Part shown: positions 8,529-17,613 of the stretch, piece by piece
Position numbering within the stretch: the first letter of the stretch is position 1
Layout: every line of letters starts with the position of its first letter
Source of the DNA: Lachnospiraceae bacterium
GTDB lineage: Bacteria; Bacillota; Clostridia; Lachnospirales; Lachnospiraceae
DNA: 51,614 nucleotides
Reading direction: 5' to 3'
NCBI GenBank assembly: GCA_022788085.1
Contig: JALEWA010000042.1
Location: 1 to 51,614, forward strand
The notes under the pieces: generated by a model
The model's database searches: none
Seen by the model: the letters and a program-made list of their open reading frames with translations, nothing else
What the model was told of the DNA's origin: nothing
Position numbers and translations under genes: made by a program

Positions 8529-9518
8529 TCATGCGCCTTTGAATAGGTTGATTACAAGCTTAACTTCACCTACTCCAAGTCCTAATTCCTTTGCTATGTC
8601 TACATTCGACATGCCCTCCTTATACAGACGAAGGATTTTATCATTATTATTCTCTACAACCACAGCGTCCACTGCCTCTTTTGCCTTTGCTGCTTCATTT
8701 GCTTCCTGCTGTTTCATCGCCGTAATAGAATCCTCAAGCTTTGCAGCTTGTGCTTCTTTTTTAACAGGACGTTCCACATGCGGAGCCTGTTCCACAAATG
8801 AATACACCTCAACCGTCTTGTTTTCCGAAATATTCTTCGCCTGATTCCGTTCTACCTCATCCTTCTGTGCCGGAACGGCTTTTACTTCCGAAACTACAGC
8901 TTCCGTCGGAACACTATCCCCGAATATTTTGTCCAAAGTAATTCGCTCAATTGGCTTATTCTCTATTGGTACGAATTCATCAGGCTCTGTCTTGTTGGTT
9001 TCAACCTTCTTTGCTTCTTCCTTAGCTAATTCGACTGCCTGAGTAGTAAGCTGTACCTGTTTTTCCAATAAAGCACTTGCCTCTTCCTTAGCTGCCAGTG
9101 CCGTTGCCGCAGCATTGGCTTTTTCTTCTGCCTCTTTTGCCTGTTTATCAACCTGTTTTACTGTTTCTTTCAAATTCTCATGCTTATCATTAAGCATATC
9201 ATATAAGAACATGATTTCCTGATGTGTCTTATTCATATCAGCAAGTACTGTTTCCGCATACTCACTAATTGCCATGATCTTCTCATTTGAAATTCGTTCT
9301 GATGCACGTTCTGTTTTTTCTACAGCATATTCTAAGGTCTCATCTACAACCTCTTTCACCCTTTCTTTTGCTGCTTCTATTTCCTTTTCAATTAGCTGTC
9401 TGATTACCTCAGAATCAATTTCCTGTGCATTTTCATTATTCTTCTTTTCCGGGATGATAAAGCTTGCCACGAATGCTCCAATACCCAAAATTAGTAATGC
9501 TGCTTCCATCCAATTCAT
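8529..9518 (-). CDS. DUF6115-type membrane protein, SwrB-like
   Basis: A 329-residue protein with one N-terminal membrane segment (MEAALLILGIGAFVASFII), a long charged coiled coil (~40-180, rich in Glu/Lys/Ala), a disordered middle, and a C-terminal helix-turn-helix-like end (KILRLYKEGMSNVDIAKELG, then LGVGEVKLVINLFKG). Bacillus subtilis SwrB, which activates flagellar export gate assembly, has the same plan (membrane anchor, coiled coil, similar C-terminal motif) and the same place, close downstream of sigD and before rpsB. I infer a SwrB-like role. The upstream ribosome site is weak (AAGAAGAAAAG). Confidence 0.65.
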   Translation of the reverse strand: MNWMEAALLILGIGAFVASFIIPEKKNNENAQEIDSEVIRQLIEKEIEAAKERVKEVVDETLEYAVEKTERASERISNEKIMAISEYAETVLADMNKTHQEIMFLYDMLNDKHENLKETVKQVDKQAKEAEEKANAAATALAAKEEASALLEKQVQLTTQAVELAKEEAKKVETNKTEPDEFVPIENKPIERITLDKIFGDSVPTEAVVSEVKAVPAQKDEVERNQAKNISENKTVEVYSFVEQAPHVERPVKKEAQAAKLEDSITAMKQQEANEAAKAKEAVDAVVVENNNDKILRLYKEGMSNVDIAKELGLGVGEVKLVINLFKGA

Positions 9519-9560
9519 CTTTTCTTCTTAACCCTCCATATTAGTATCCTTATTTTGTAT

Positions 9561-9872
9561 CTATATTTTGATATCAAAACCACCTTCCGGCTTTGTAACC
9601 ACTCTGCCATCTTCAGACTGACGTTTCCTGTTTCTGCCACCATCCCCCTGATAGCTTCCGTTTCCCTTTTCTTTTGCATCAAATCGTTCTTCTTTTAAAA
9701 TGGCCTGATCAGAACGGACTACCTGACGTGCATTTTGATATTCCTTCTTTACTTCCCGGGCATAGATATTTCCCTGGTCGACCATACCTTTTTCTGCCTG
9801 ACGTGTCTGATTCTGCAAAACCTCATTTGTCTGTTGTATTGTTCCATTTAACAAAATTGGACTAATAGCCAT
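9561..9872 (-). CDS. Small hypothetical protein in the motility operon
   Basis: I do not recognise this 103-residue protein. It begins MAISPILLNGTIQQTNEV and is polar and glutamine/lysine-rich, with no signal peptide or membrane segment. The C-terminal part is basic (GRNRKRQ) and ends GGFDIKI. The ATG at 9872 has GGGAGGAG upstream; a TTG five codons before is inside that site. It lies between the FapA-like gene and the SwrB-like gene on the same strand, so it is likely co-transcribed with them. Confidence 0.6.
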   Translation of the reverse strand: MAISPILLNGTIQQTNEVLQNQTRQAEKGMVDQGNIYAREVKKEYQNARQVVRSDQAILKEERFDAKEKGNGSYQGDGGRNRKRQSEDGRVVTKPEGGFDIKI

Positions 9873-9914
9873 ATATACTCCTCCCAACTATATAGCAAAA
9901 TAGCCGTATATCAC

Positions 9915-11501
9915 TTATAAATTTGTTGATGCCACATCTGCTGCCTTATTAATCAGACGACAGAAAGTGTACTCATCTTTAATCGTTTTTGCTGCTCCTG
10001 ATATGGACACGATTACTCCCTGATACATGGTTCCACGCACATCAATATGTGCACTATCATCAAACTGTAATGCTTCATCTAACAGTTGTAGCTCCTGCAT
10101 TTCTTCTGCCAGCTTCTTTTGCTGCTCCGGAAGAGTCTTCTGGATTACCTGAAGATTCTTTACCTGATCTGCTGTAAGCTTAGCGCCTGCTTTTATCTTA
10201 TCTGAAGTAGACTTGAGTACTGACTGCATCTGATTAATGGATTTTGATTTTTCTGCAACAGATTTTTGAAGTTCCGCATGGCGTTTCTTCAGTTCCGGAT
10301 CATTTCCCACTTCAATAATAGTAGATGCACCCATAGGTGAGCCGGCATTTTTCACATTTACTTCTTTTCTTGCCATAATCTTGCCACCCGTGATTAATCC
10401 CTTACCGGCTTCAGCATGTACCTCTTTTGCTGAAACTTTAGAATTCAGAATCTGTTCTGCTTCAACAAATCCTTTCGCCTGAACATTTGCTGCTGACAGG
10501 AACTTCGCAATAATATTGCCTCCGGCTATCAGTTTGCCCTTATTCTGCCCATGCATTCCCCTGGCAATGACAATATTTCCTCCGGCTTCTATTTCTGCGC
10601 CTTCTACAACACCGTTAACGAATACATCACCATCTGTCTTGACCTTAAAATTCTCACATACATTCCCTTTCACTTCAACATTGCCGTTATATTCAATATT
10701 ACCGGTTGAAGTATCTACATTCTCCACTGAATAAATATCTGACACAAAAACGGCACCATCTGTAAGAGAAGCATGTCCATCTACCATACTTAAAAGCTTT
10801 AACCCGTCCTCTGATATCTCCAGATTCCGTCCATGATCGAATTTCGCCTTTTTGACTTCTCTTGCCTTTGTTACCGTACCAAAGACATCAATTCCATCCT
10901 CACCACGTTCTTCAGGTATAATTTCAGCAAGCACCTGCCCTTTGGTACAATGATGAAGCATATTTAATTTAAAGAAATCAACCGTTCCGTCTTCTTTGAT
11001 TTCAGGTCGTGCCTTATTATTCGTATCAAAATAATAATTTATTTTAGCATCCCTTCCGGCTGTTGGCAACTTTCCTTTTGCAAGAATTATATCTGTACAG
11101 TAACTTTTTATGTCAAGTGCTCTTTCTATTTCATTCTGATCAATGCCATATTTTATCTTGGCATGTTCAAGTTCTTCCATAATATGTGCTTTCGATAAAG
11201 GTATTCCTCCCTCGCTTGGTGGAAAGAATCTGGCTATTACTGTCATTTTGTCAGCACTAACCAAAATATCACATTTCTCATCAACCGGTGGGATTTTCAT
11301 TGGACTTAAAAAAAAGACAATCTTCTCTTCCCCCAAATTGTATAAGGCAGAGTTGATTGCCATAGAATCATAGGGAATACCTATTCTATCAAGATATTCC
11401 TTCAATTCATTAACACGAATTTTTTCTCCGCCATCGCTTGGCGGAACTAAGGCAATACTTACCCCTTTTGCATCGATTATAATTTGAAAATATCCGTTCA
11501 T
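9915..11501 (-). CDS. FapA (DUF342) family protein
   Basis: A 528-residue cytoplasmic protein of the DUF342/FapA type. The N-terminal ~210 residues carry the FapA N-terminal fold (LAKGKLPTAGRDAKINYYFD; GKVLAEIIPEERGEDGIDVFG). Residues ~225-400 are a run of short glycine/valine-rich repeats (NGNVEVKGNV, AGGNIVIARG, AGGNIIAKF), as expected for a beta-helix. A coiled coil follows (~405-490). Members occur in clostridial motility operons next to sigD, as here, but their biochemical role is not settled. An AAAGGAGAATT ribosome site precedes the start, 12 bases after the sigD stop. Confidence 0.8.
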   Translation of the reverse strand: MNGYFQIIIDAKGVSIALVPPSDGGEKIRVNELKEYLDRIGIPYDSMAINSALYNLGEEKIVFFLSPMKIPPVDEKCDILVSADKMTVIARFFPPSEGGIPLSKAHIMEELEHAKIKYGIDQNEIERALDIKSYCTDIILAKGKLPTAGRDAKINYYFDTNNKARPEIKEDGTVDFFKLNMLHHCTKGQVLAEIIPEERGEDGIDVFGTVTKAREVKKAKFDHGRNLEISEDGLKLLSMVDGHASLTDGAVFVSDIYSVENVDTSTGNIEYNGNVEVKGNVCENFKVKTDGDVFVNGVVEGAEIEAGGNIVIARGMHGQNKGKLIAGGNIIAKFLSAANVQAKGFVEAEQILNSKVSAKEVHAEAGKGLITGGKIMARKEVNVKNAGSPMGASTIIEVGNDPELKKRHAELQKSVAEKSKSINQMQSVLKSTSDKIKAGAKLTADQVKNLQVIQKTLPEQQKKLAEEMQELQLLDEALQFDDSAHIDVRGTMYQGVIVSISGAAKTIKDEYTFCRLINKAADVASTNL

Positions 11502-11513
11502 AATTCTCCTTTC

Positions 11514-12278
11514 CTATTGATGCAGAATACCTATATATGTACCCATCTTTGTTTTCATTTTTTGTAATGCCTTCGTATGCAACTGAGAAATTCTGGACTC
11601 AGATACTTCCAACACACGGCTGATTTCCTTCAAAGTCAGTTCTTCATAATAGTAAAGTAAAACAACCTTTTTCTCTTTCTCAGTAAGAAGCTCAAGTGCT
11701 TCTTCCAACATTTCCTTGAGTTCACTCTTTTCAATCACTGCTTCCGGTGATTCAAATCCACCTGTCACATTCTTATCAGATGGAATATCGCTTCCCTGTT
11801 CAACATATTCATTCAGGGAAACAATATTATTAACCTTCATCTGAGACTGCCACTCCAGAAATTCATCTTCACTTATACCAAGTTTAGCCGCTATCTCTTC
11901 ATCAGTAGCTTCTCTTCCTGTACTCTGTTCAATCTCCTTCATGGCTGCATCAATCTGTTTCTGACGTTGTCTGATGGTTCTTGGAATCCAATCCATCTTT
12001 CTAATCTGATCCAAAATAGCGCCTCTGATACGCAGACTTGCATATGTTTCAAACTTTACTTCTTTTGTCATGTCGAACTTATCAATCGCATCAATCAAGC
12101 CAAAAACGCCATAGCTCACCATATCTTCATACTCTACGCTATAACCAAGATACATACTAAGGCGTCCTGCTACTACCTTTACCAATGGTGCATATTCCAG
12201 AATAATTTTTTCTCTCAATTCCGGTGTCTTTAGTCTGCTGTAGTCTTCCCAAAGTTTTTTGCGTACTGCCTCGTTCAT
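11514..12278 (-). CDS. sigD: Flagellar sigma factor SigD/FliA (sigma-28)
   Basis: RNA polymerase sigma factor of the FliA/WhiG group, which directs late flagellar and chemotaxis genes. 254 aa. Region 2 is clear (YAPLVKVVAGRLSMYLG; DMVSYGVFGLIDAIDKFD; FETYASLRIRGAILDQIR, with DWIPRTIRQ), then region 3 (REATDEEIAAKLGIS) and region 4 with a typical helix-turn-helix (LTLKEISRVLEVSESRISQL). GGGGGTAAATA precedes the ATG. Its position at the end of the fla/che cluster, after cheD, is the same as in Bacillus subtilis. No anti-sigma FlgM gene is in the window. Confidence 0.95.
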   Translation of the reverse strand: MNEAVRKKLWEDYSRLKTPELREKIILEYAPLVKVVAGRLSMYLGYSVEYEDMVSYGVFGLIDAIDKFDMTKEVKFETYASLRIRGAILDQIRKMDWIPRTIRQRQKQIDAAMKEIEQSTGREATDEEIAAKLGISEDEFLEWQSQMKVNNIVSLNEYVEQGSDIPSDKNVTGGFESPEAVIEKSELKEMLEEALELLTEKEKKVVLLYYYEELTLKEISRVLEVSESRISQLHTKALQKMKTKMGTYIGILHQ

Positions 12279-12294
12279 TATTTACCCCCGTCTA

Positions 12295-12690
12295 TCACAT
12301 CTCGTCAAGATTCTCATCCGTATATTCTTCCACAGGCTCATCATCCAAGTCGTTATCCCTTAACATATCCGCCTCTGATTCTGCTTCTTCATCCTCAGCT
12401 ATCTCTTCATCTTCTGCCTCTGATTCTTCATCCGTTTCCATTTCAACAACTTCGTTTTTTATAGAATCCAGCATTTCGTCAAGATGATCTGTCGGTATAA
12501 TATTTGGTCGTACCGATTCATAAAGATAGCGGACTATATCACCTATAATATAAAATACAACCAGAACGATCAGCAAAACCCATAACATTTTATAAAAATC
12601 ATATTTTCTGATATACATGATAATAGATGCTAATGCACCTGCAAAAAGCATCAATAATGGTGTAATAAGTCTTACCTTACTATTTTGCAT
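12295..12690 (-). CDS. Small membrane protein between cheD and sigD
   Basis: Not recognised. 131 residues: two membrane helices (~9-25 and ~34-58) separated by a short basic turn, then a cytoplasmic tail that is almost purely acidic (Glu/Asp-rich from residue ~80 to the end). AAAAGGGGAAAAGCAAA precedes the ATG. It is 44 bases after cheD and 16 before sigD, so it is part of the same transcript. The acidic tail could bind a basic partner; that is inference. Confidence 0.65.
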   Translation of the reverse strand: MQNSKVRLITPLLMLFAGALASIIMYIRKYDFYKMLWVLLIVLVVFYIIGDIVRYLYESVRPNIIPTDHLDEMLDSIKNEVVEMETDEESEAEDEEIAEDEEAESEADMLRDNDLDDEPVEEYTDENLDEM

Positions 12691-12734
12691 TTTGCTTTTC
12701 CCCTTTTACACAGATGCTACGTTTTGTCAGTAGC

Positions 12735-13220
12735 TTAAATTGTTTTTTCAGGTTTTCCCGCCGAGCGTATTACAAAAGCTCCCGTTTCCGGATAAAAAAT
12801 AACAGTCCGACCATAATTTAAACCTGTGTCCTGAGCCTTAAGCGGTATCCCCAGTTCTTTCAGTTTCTTCTTACTTGCCTCCACATTACGTTCTCCAACA
12901 CGAACCATATCCGATTTATTCTGAAATGAGAACATCTGTGCTCCGCCTGCAATTTTCGCTTCAAATCTAGATTTATTTCCTCCTAAGGCAACTATCTTCT
13001 TCACCAACTCTTCAATGCCTGTATCGGCAAATTTGAACTTATTGGAATTATTTTCTATCTGCGTGCTGTCCGGCAACATGACATGTGCTAATCCACCTAC
13101 CTTTGCCACCGGGTCTCTGATTGCGATTCCAACACAGGAACCTAACCCAAGCGTTGTAATCCCATCAGGACTCTTGCACACATTCAAATCAGCCATACCT
13201 ACCTTAATAATATTACTCAT
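12735..13220 (-). CDS. cheD: Chemotaxis protein CheD (receptor glutamine deamidase)
   Basis: CheD deamidates glutamines in chemoreceptors and binds CheC in the adaptation system. 161 aa, normal length. The catalytic cysteine is C29 in LGLGSCVGIAI and the catalytic histidine H46 in GGLAHVMLP; KIAGGAQMF and VGERNVEA are also conserved. The order cheC-cheD is standard, and CheD enhances the CheC phosphatase. The gene begins 26 bases after cheC. Confidence 0.95.
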   Translation of the reverse strand: MSNIIKVGMADLNVCKSPDGITTLGLGSCVGIAIRDPVAKVGGLAHVMLPDSTQIENNSNKFKFADTGIEELVKKIVALGGNKSRFEAKIAGGAQMFSFQNKSDMVRVGERNVEASKKKLKELGIPLKAQDTGLNYGRTVIFYPETGAFVIRSAGKPEKTI

Positions 13221-13246
13221 GGCACCATGCCTCTTTCTATGCGTGT

Positions 13247-13867
13247 TTATATACTCAATCCTAATGCAGATAGAATTTTTGTATAAGATTCTAAATCCGG
13301 CAGCAAAATAAAATAACCATTCAAGTCAACATCATCTGTGAATCTTGTCTGAATCAACAGAATCTGATCCCCCATGATGCCAAATTCAATAGCTGGTACG
13401 CTTAAAATAGCATTCAGCATATCAATATTCAAATCCGGTACTGAAGGCAGCATTTTAAGGTTTGTCAACTGTGATAGAGAATTCAGATAAGCGCCGGTAA
13501 TAATGTTACCGATTTCCTTCATGGCTGAAATCTCCATCTCATTAAATTCACCTTCTGATGCCGGCATTCCCATAAGCTTTGATACGAGAGCCTTGCCTGC
13601 ATTCTGTTCTAATATAAACATAATGCTTCCGGTAATATCACCTTCTACTGCAAGATAGATGCCGACTACAATCTGTTCCTCGCCACCCATTACTTCGCCA
13701 ACTTCACTAAAGTTTAAAAGGCGTACCTGTGGAACCTGCATGTCCACTTTACATTGAAGCATCTGGGCAAGCGCTGTAGTCGCATTGCCTGCCCCGATGT
13801 TTCCTAATTCCTTTAATACATCATAATATTCTGCTGTAACCTTCTGAAAGCTTATCTTCTCTGCCAT
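13247..13867 (-). CDS. cheC: CheY-P phosphatase CheC
   Basis: CheC removes phosphate from CheY and works with CheD. At 206 aa it has both active-site repeats: DVLKELGNIGAGNA near residue 16-29 (D16, E20, N23) and SAMKEIGNIITGAYLNSL near residue 115. Two functional-looking sites match Bacillus CheC. This cell also has the related phosphatase FliY in the motor, as is usual in Firmicutes without CheZ. Confidence 0.95.
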   Translation of the reverse strand: MAEKISFQKVTAEYYDVLKELGNIGAGNATTALAQMLQCKVDMQVPQVRLLNFSEVGEVMGGEEQIVVGIYLAVEGDITGSIMFILEQNAGKALVSKLMGMPASEGEFNEMEISAMKEIGNIITGAYLNSLSQLTNLKMLPSVPDLNIDMLNAILSVPAIEFGIMGDQILLIQTRFTDDVDLNGYFILLPDLESYTKILSALGLSI

Positions 13868-13884
13868 ATCACCATATCCTCTAC

Positions 13885-14379
13885 TTATGGTTCACTCTCT
13901 GCTAATACTGCATTAATCTCCAAAAGTGAAATCAACTTTTCATCATACTTACCTACACCACTAAGGAATTTTGCTTTATCATCCTTATCATAGGAAACCT
14001 TCTCAACATGTTCTTCATCTAAAGTAACCACTTCTTTTACTTCATCAACAAGTACACCGATAGATTCATGCTGCTCCAGAGTCAGAATGATAATTCTTGT
14101 TTTCTTGGTAATTTCATCATCTGAGAGCCCCATCTTTAATCTCAAACTGATTACCGGTATTACTTCACCACGAAGATTAATAACACCTCTGATATACGGA
14201 GATACTTTTGGTACTCTGGTAATCTTCTGCATTCTTACAATGTTAGAAATCAGCTTAATATCAATACCATACTGTTCCTCTCCTAATTGTGTAACGATAT
14301 ACTGGGTTGTATCATATTCTATAGGACGATTCAGACTCTCTGCACGCTTCTGTTCATCCATAACCTTTACTTCATCCAT
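13885..14379 (-). CDS. cheW: Chemotaxis coupling protein CheW
   Basis: Adapter linking chemoreceptors to CheA. 164 aa with the CheW fold: YIVTQLGEEQYGIDI at the start and the receptor/CheA-binding VSPYIRGVINLRGEVIPVIS segment. It ends with a LISLLEINAVL strand. GGAGGGATAAC sits directly before the ATG, and cheA ends 18 bases upstream. Confidence 0.96.
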   Translation of the reverse strand: MDEVKVMDEQKRAESLNRPIEYDTTQYIVTQLGEEQYGIDIKLISNIVRMQKITRVPKVSPYIRGVINLRGEVIPVISLRLKMGLSDDEITKKTRIIILTLEQHESIGVLVDEVKEVVTLDEEHVEKVSYDKDDKAKFLSGVGKYDEKLISLLEINAVLAESEP

Positions 14380-14397
14380 GTTATCCCTCCATTCACA

Positions 14398-16491
14398 CTA
14401 AATCAATGCATTTGCATCTAAGATTAATGCTACTTCGCCATTACCTAAGATAGTTGCACCACTGATAATTTTAGGCACTTTAATAAATTTGCCCATGGAC
14501 TTGATAACAATTTCCTGTTGTCCAATCAATTCGTCAACTACAAGACCTGCCTGCTTGTCACCTTTCTTAACAATGATTACTGTCATTCTGCCGTTTTCAT
14601 CGTTCTTTTCAGATTCGATATCCAGTATCTTATTAAGACGGATAATAGGAATAACAGTTCCTCGGATATGAATTACTTCCTTTGCCTGAACCAACTTGAC
14701 ATCTTCCGGTGAAATATCTTCTATAGTCTGGATAGATCCTAAGGAAATAGCATATTTTTCATTTCCAATCACTACCATCAGAGCCTGAATAATAGCAAGT
14801 GTCAAAGGTAATCTGATTGTAAAGGTAGAACCCTCACCAAGCTTTGTCTTAACCTCAACCTCGCCGCTAAGAGCTTCAATCTTGGACTTAACAACATCAA
14901 GCCCAACACCTCGTCCTGATACATCAGTAACCTGTTTTGCTGTTGAAAAGCTGGGAAGGAATAACAAGTCTATGATTTCCTTCTCAGACATGTTCTCTGC
15001 CTGTTCCGGTGTTATTGTTCCTCTCTCAATCGCCTTATTCTTAACAGCTTCTGTATTGATTCCTGCGCCATCATCCCTAACTTCAATAACAACATTATTA
15101 CCATCCTGATATGCATCCAGGAAAATAGATCCAACCTCTGGTTTTCCGTTTGCGACTCTGACATCATTTGGTTCCAGTCCATGGTCAGCAGAGTTTCTTA
15201 ACATATGCATCAGAGGGTCGCCAATTTCATCGACTACTGTTCTGTCAAGCTCTGTGTCCTCACCTGTCATATACAGTTCCATCTTCTTGTCAAGCTTCTT
15301 AGACAAATCTCGAATCATTCGTGGGAACTTTGCTACAACACTCTCAATTGGTACCATTCGAACCTTCATAACAGATTCATGAAGATTTGTTGTTACACTT
15401 TCCAGATATTCTATCTGTTCATTAACGCCTGCGCCCTCACCATTGCTTTGTGAGGCAGTCGCTGCTGATACCAAAGAGTTCTTTGCAATAATAAGTTCAC
15501 TAACCAGATTCATCAAGCCATCCAGTTTTTCAATATCCACTCTGACAGTTCTGTTTACAACAGGTTTTGATACTGCCTTCTTTGCATCCGGTTTTGCTAC
15601 CGGTGCAGGAGCGCTGCTCTTTGCTGCAGGTGCTGCTTCCTTTGTTTCTGTAGATTCACTTACTTTCTTTGTTTCACTCTCTGCCTTTTTTTCTGTTTCA
15701 GGAAGTACAAATTCATCACAATATACTTCAGCAATTTCAGACACGCTCTTTACTGCTGCCACAACCTCATCCTTCGTATTCCCTGAGATAAAAACAAGGC
15801 TAAAGGTAAGGTCAAACTTTTCATCTTCTATGTCCTGTGCCGTTGGCTGAGACACAATAATCTCCCCCAGCTTTTCCAGTGCCTTAAACACCAAAAAGGC
15901 TCTTGCGGCTTTCAATACACATGCTTCATCAACATACACGGTAATGCCATATACCTTTAAACTATCCTGATATGCTTTCTCTACGAGCATTCTTTCCGTA
16001 TCATTAATCTTAATCTGTCTCCATTTTTCCTTCTCGTTATTTTCAGTAGATTTTTCTGCTGCTTTAGGTTCTTCTTTTACCTGCGCCGGCGCTGCTGTTC
16101 CACCCTTTTCATTATTGAGAATATCATTCAACACTTTAATCAGATCGGCATTATCATTTGTTCCCTCATCTGTTGTTTGCTGAATATTAGCAAGATATTC
16201 CTCTAGTGCATCGAGACACTTAAACAGTGTATCAATCATTTCCGGCTGTACCTTAATGGTACCATTTCTTACTTCTGAAAACACATTCTCCATATCATGA
16301 GTTAATGTCTGCATACGCTTGTAACCCATCGTACCAGCCATACCCTTCAATGAATGAGCAGCTCTGAATATTTCATTGATTGTATCCATATTATCAGGTT
16401 CCTGCTCTAAGTCCAAAATCTGAGTATTCAGGTTCTGTAAATGCTCCTTTGTTTCATCAAGGAAAATTTCAAGATATTGACTTGTATCCAT
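14398..16491 (-). CDS. cheA: Chemotaxis histidine kinase CheA
   Basis: Sensor kinase that phosphorylates CheY and CheB. 697 aa: HPt domain with H46 in AAHSLKGMAGTMG; CheY-binding P2 region (~175-270) after a charged linker; an Ala/Pro/Lys-rich linker; dimerisation helices; the ATP-binding domain with LRNSADHGLE, EVRDDGAGI and DVSGRGVGLDVV; and a C-terminal CheW-like domain. The ATG at 16491 has GGGGGT 8 bases before it, inside the end of cheB; an ATG six codons upstream lacks a ribosome site. cheB and cheA are thus nearly touching and likely translationally coupled. Confidence 0.96.
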   Translation of the reverse strand: MDTSQYLEIFLDETKEHLQNLNTQILDLEQEPDNMDTINEIFRAAHSLKGMAGTMGYKRMQTLTHDMENVFSEVRNGTIKVQPEMIDTLFKCLDALEEYLANIQQTTDEGTNDNADLIKVLNDILNNEKGGTAAPAQVKEEPKAAEKSTENNEKEKWRQIKINDTERMLVEKAYQDSLKVYGITVYVDEACVLKAARAFLVFKALEKLGEIIVSQPTAQDIEDEKFDLTFSLVFISGNTKDEVVAAVKSVSEIAEVYCDEFVLPETEKKAESETKKVSESTETKEAAPAAKSSAPAPVAKPDAKKAVSKPVVNRTVRVDIEKLDGLMNLVSELIIAKNSLVSAATASQSNGEGAGVNEQIEYLESVTTNLHESVMKVRMVPIESVVAKFPRMIRDLSKKLDKKMELYMTGEDTELDRTVVDEIGDPLMHMLRNSADHGLEPNDVRVANGKPEVGSIFLDAYQDGNNVVIEVRDDGAGINTEAVKNKAIERGTITPEQAENMSEKEIIDLLFLPSFSTAKQVTDVSGRGVGLDVVKSKIEALSGEVEVKTKLGEGSTFTIRLPLTLAIIQALMVVIGNEKYAISLGSIQTIEDISPEDVKLVQAKEVIHIRGTVIPIIRLNKILDIESEKNDENGRMTVIIVKKGDKQAGLVVDELIGQQEIVIKSMGKFIKVPKIISGATILGNGEVALILDANALI

Positions 16492-16492
16492 G

Positions 16493-17602
16493 CTACTTGA
16501 CCCCCACATTCATTATTATTTCCTGGGCCACGTCATCCAAACTGACGACTTGATTCACTAATCCCGTAGCTGCTATACTTTTCGGCATTCCATAAACGGT
16601 AGAAGTTGCTTCATCCTGAGCAATGACGTGTACTTTTTTTGCGGTTTCCAAATTCACGATTCCCTTTGTCCCATCTGCTCCCATTCCCGTGAGTACTACA
16701 CATACGACTTGAGAATAATTACTATTTTTCAAAGATTCATACATATAATTTGCGCAAGGCTTAACACCCTCTCTTGGTGGTTCATCAGAATAACTGATAA
16801 CGGCTCTTCCACCCTTCATGGCAACATTCATGTGTCTGCCGCCCTGAGCAATATAGACTTTGCCGTTTTCTACCGGTTCTCCATCTACCGCTTCCTTCAC
16901 TTCCAGTTTGCTTAGTGAATTCAAACGCTCTGCTAATGATTGGGTAAAGCCTTTCGGCATATGCTGAACTATCAGAACAGGTGCTGCCAGCTCCGCCGGA
17001 AGTCTTGGCACTACACTTTGTAATGCCTTTGGACCGCCTGTAGAACTCGCAATAGCCACAATCTTTTGTCCACCTACAGCCGGTTGGCTTCTTCTTACGA
17101 TGTCGACAAGCTTTCTGGTACTCTCCTCCTGCTTCTGCTTTGGAATTAAGCTTTCCTTTTGGATATTCGTCTGACGGCTGGTAGTAACCGCCAGCAATAT
17201 ATCCAGGAATTTCGTTTTAAAATCATCACCCTTAAGGTAACTTAGATTCGCCGGTTTTTCTATAAAATCAATGGCTCCAAGTTCCAGTGCCTCAATAGTA
17301 ACAGAAGCTCCCTCCCTTGTATCTGTACTTGCCATCATGATTCTTGCACGAATCTTATCCTTTTGCAGCATTCGTAAGAGTTGAATTCCATTTAGCTTTG
17401 GCATATTTACATCCAATACAACACCATCGTATTGATTTGTTTTTAATAATTCGTATGCCTTCTCTCCATCAAACGCCAAGTCAACAACCTGGAATCGTTC
17501 ATCTGAATTGATTATATCACACATAAGTCTTCTCATGAGTGCAGAGTCATCAACTATCAATATTTTTTTCTTACTTCTTACGAATGTAGAGTTAATTGTC
17601 AT
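16493..17602 (-). CDS. cheB: Receptor methylesterase/response regulator CheB
   Basis: Removes methyl groups from chemoreceptors when phosphorylated. 369 aa: receiver domain with D18/D19 and phospho-acceptor D64 (VVLDVNMPKLNG), a linker, and a C-terminal methylesterase domain with the Ser of IASSTGGPKAL, the His of QHMPKGFT and the Asp of TGMGADGTKG. No cheR partner lies in this window; it must be elsewhere. The ribosome site is weak (overlaps the PilZ gene end, 11 bases upstream). Confidence 0.95.
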   Translation of the reverse strand: MTINSTFVRSKKKILIVDDSALMRRLMCDIINSDERFQVVDLAFDGEKAYELLKTNQYDGVVLDVNMPKLNGIQLLRMLQKDKIRARIMMASTDTREGASVTIEALELGAIDFIEKPANLSYLKGDDFKTKFLDILLAVTTSRQTNIQKESLIPKQKQEESTRKLVDIVRRSQPAVGGQKIVAIASSTGGPKALQSVVPRLPAELAAPVLIVQHMPKGFTQSLAERLNSLSKLEVKEAVDGEPVENGKVYIAQGGRHMNVAMKGGRAVISYSDEPPREGVKPCANYMYESLKNSNYSQVVCVVLTGMGADGTKGIVNLETAKKVHVIAQDEATSTVYGMPKSIAATGLVNQVVSLDDVAQEIIMNVGVK

Positions 17603-17613
17603 ACTTTTTTCAT

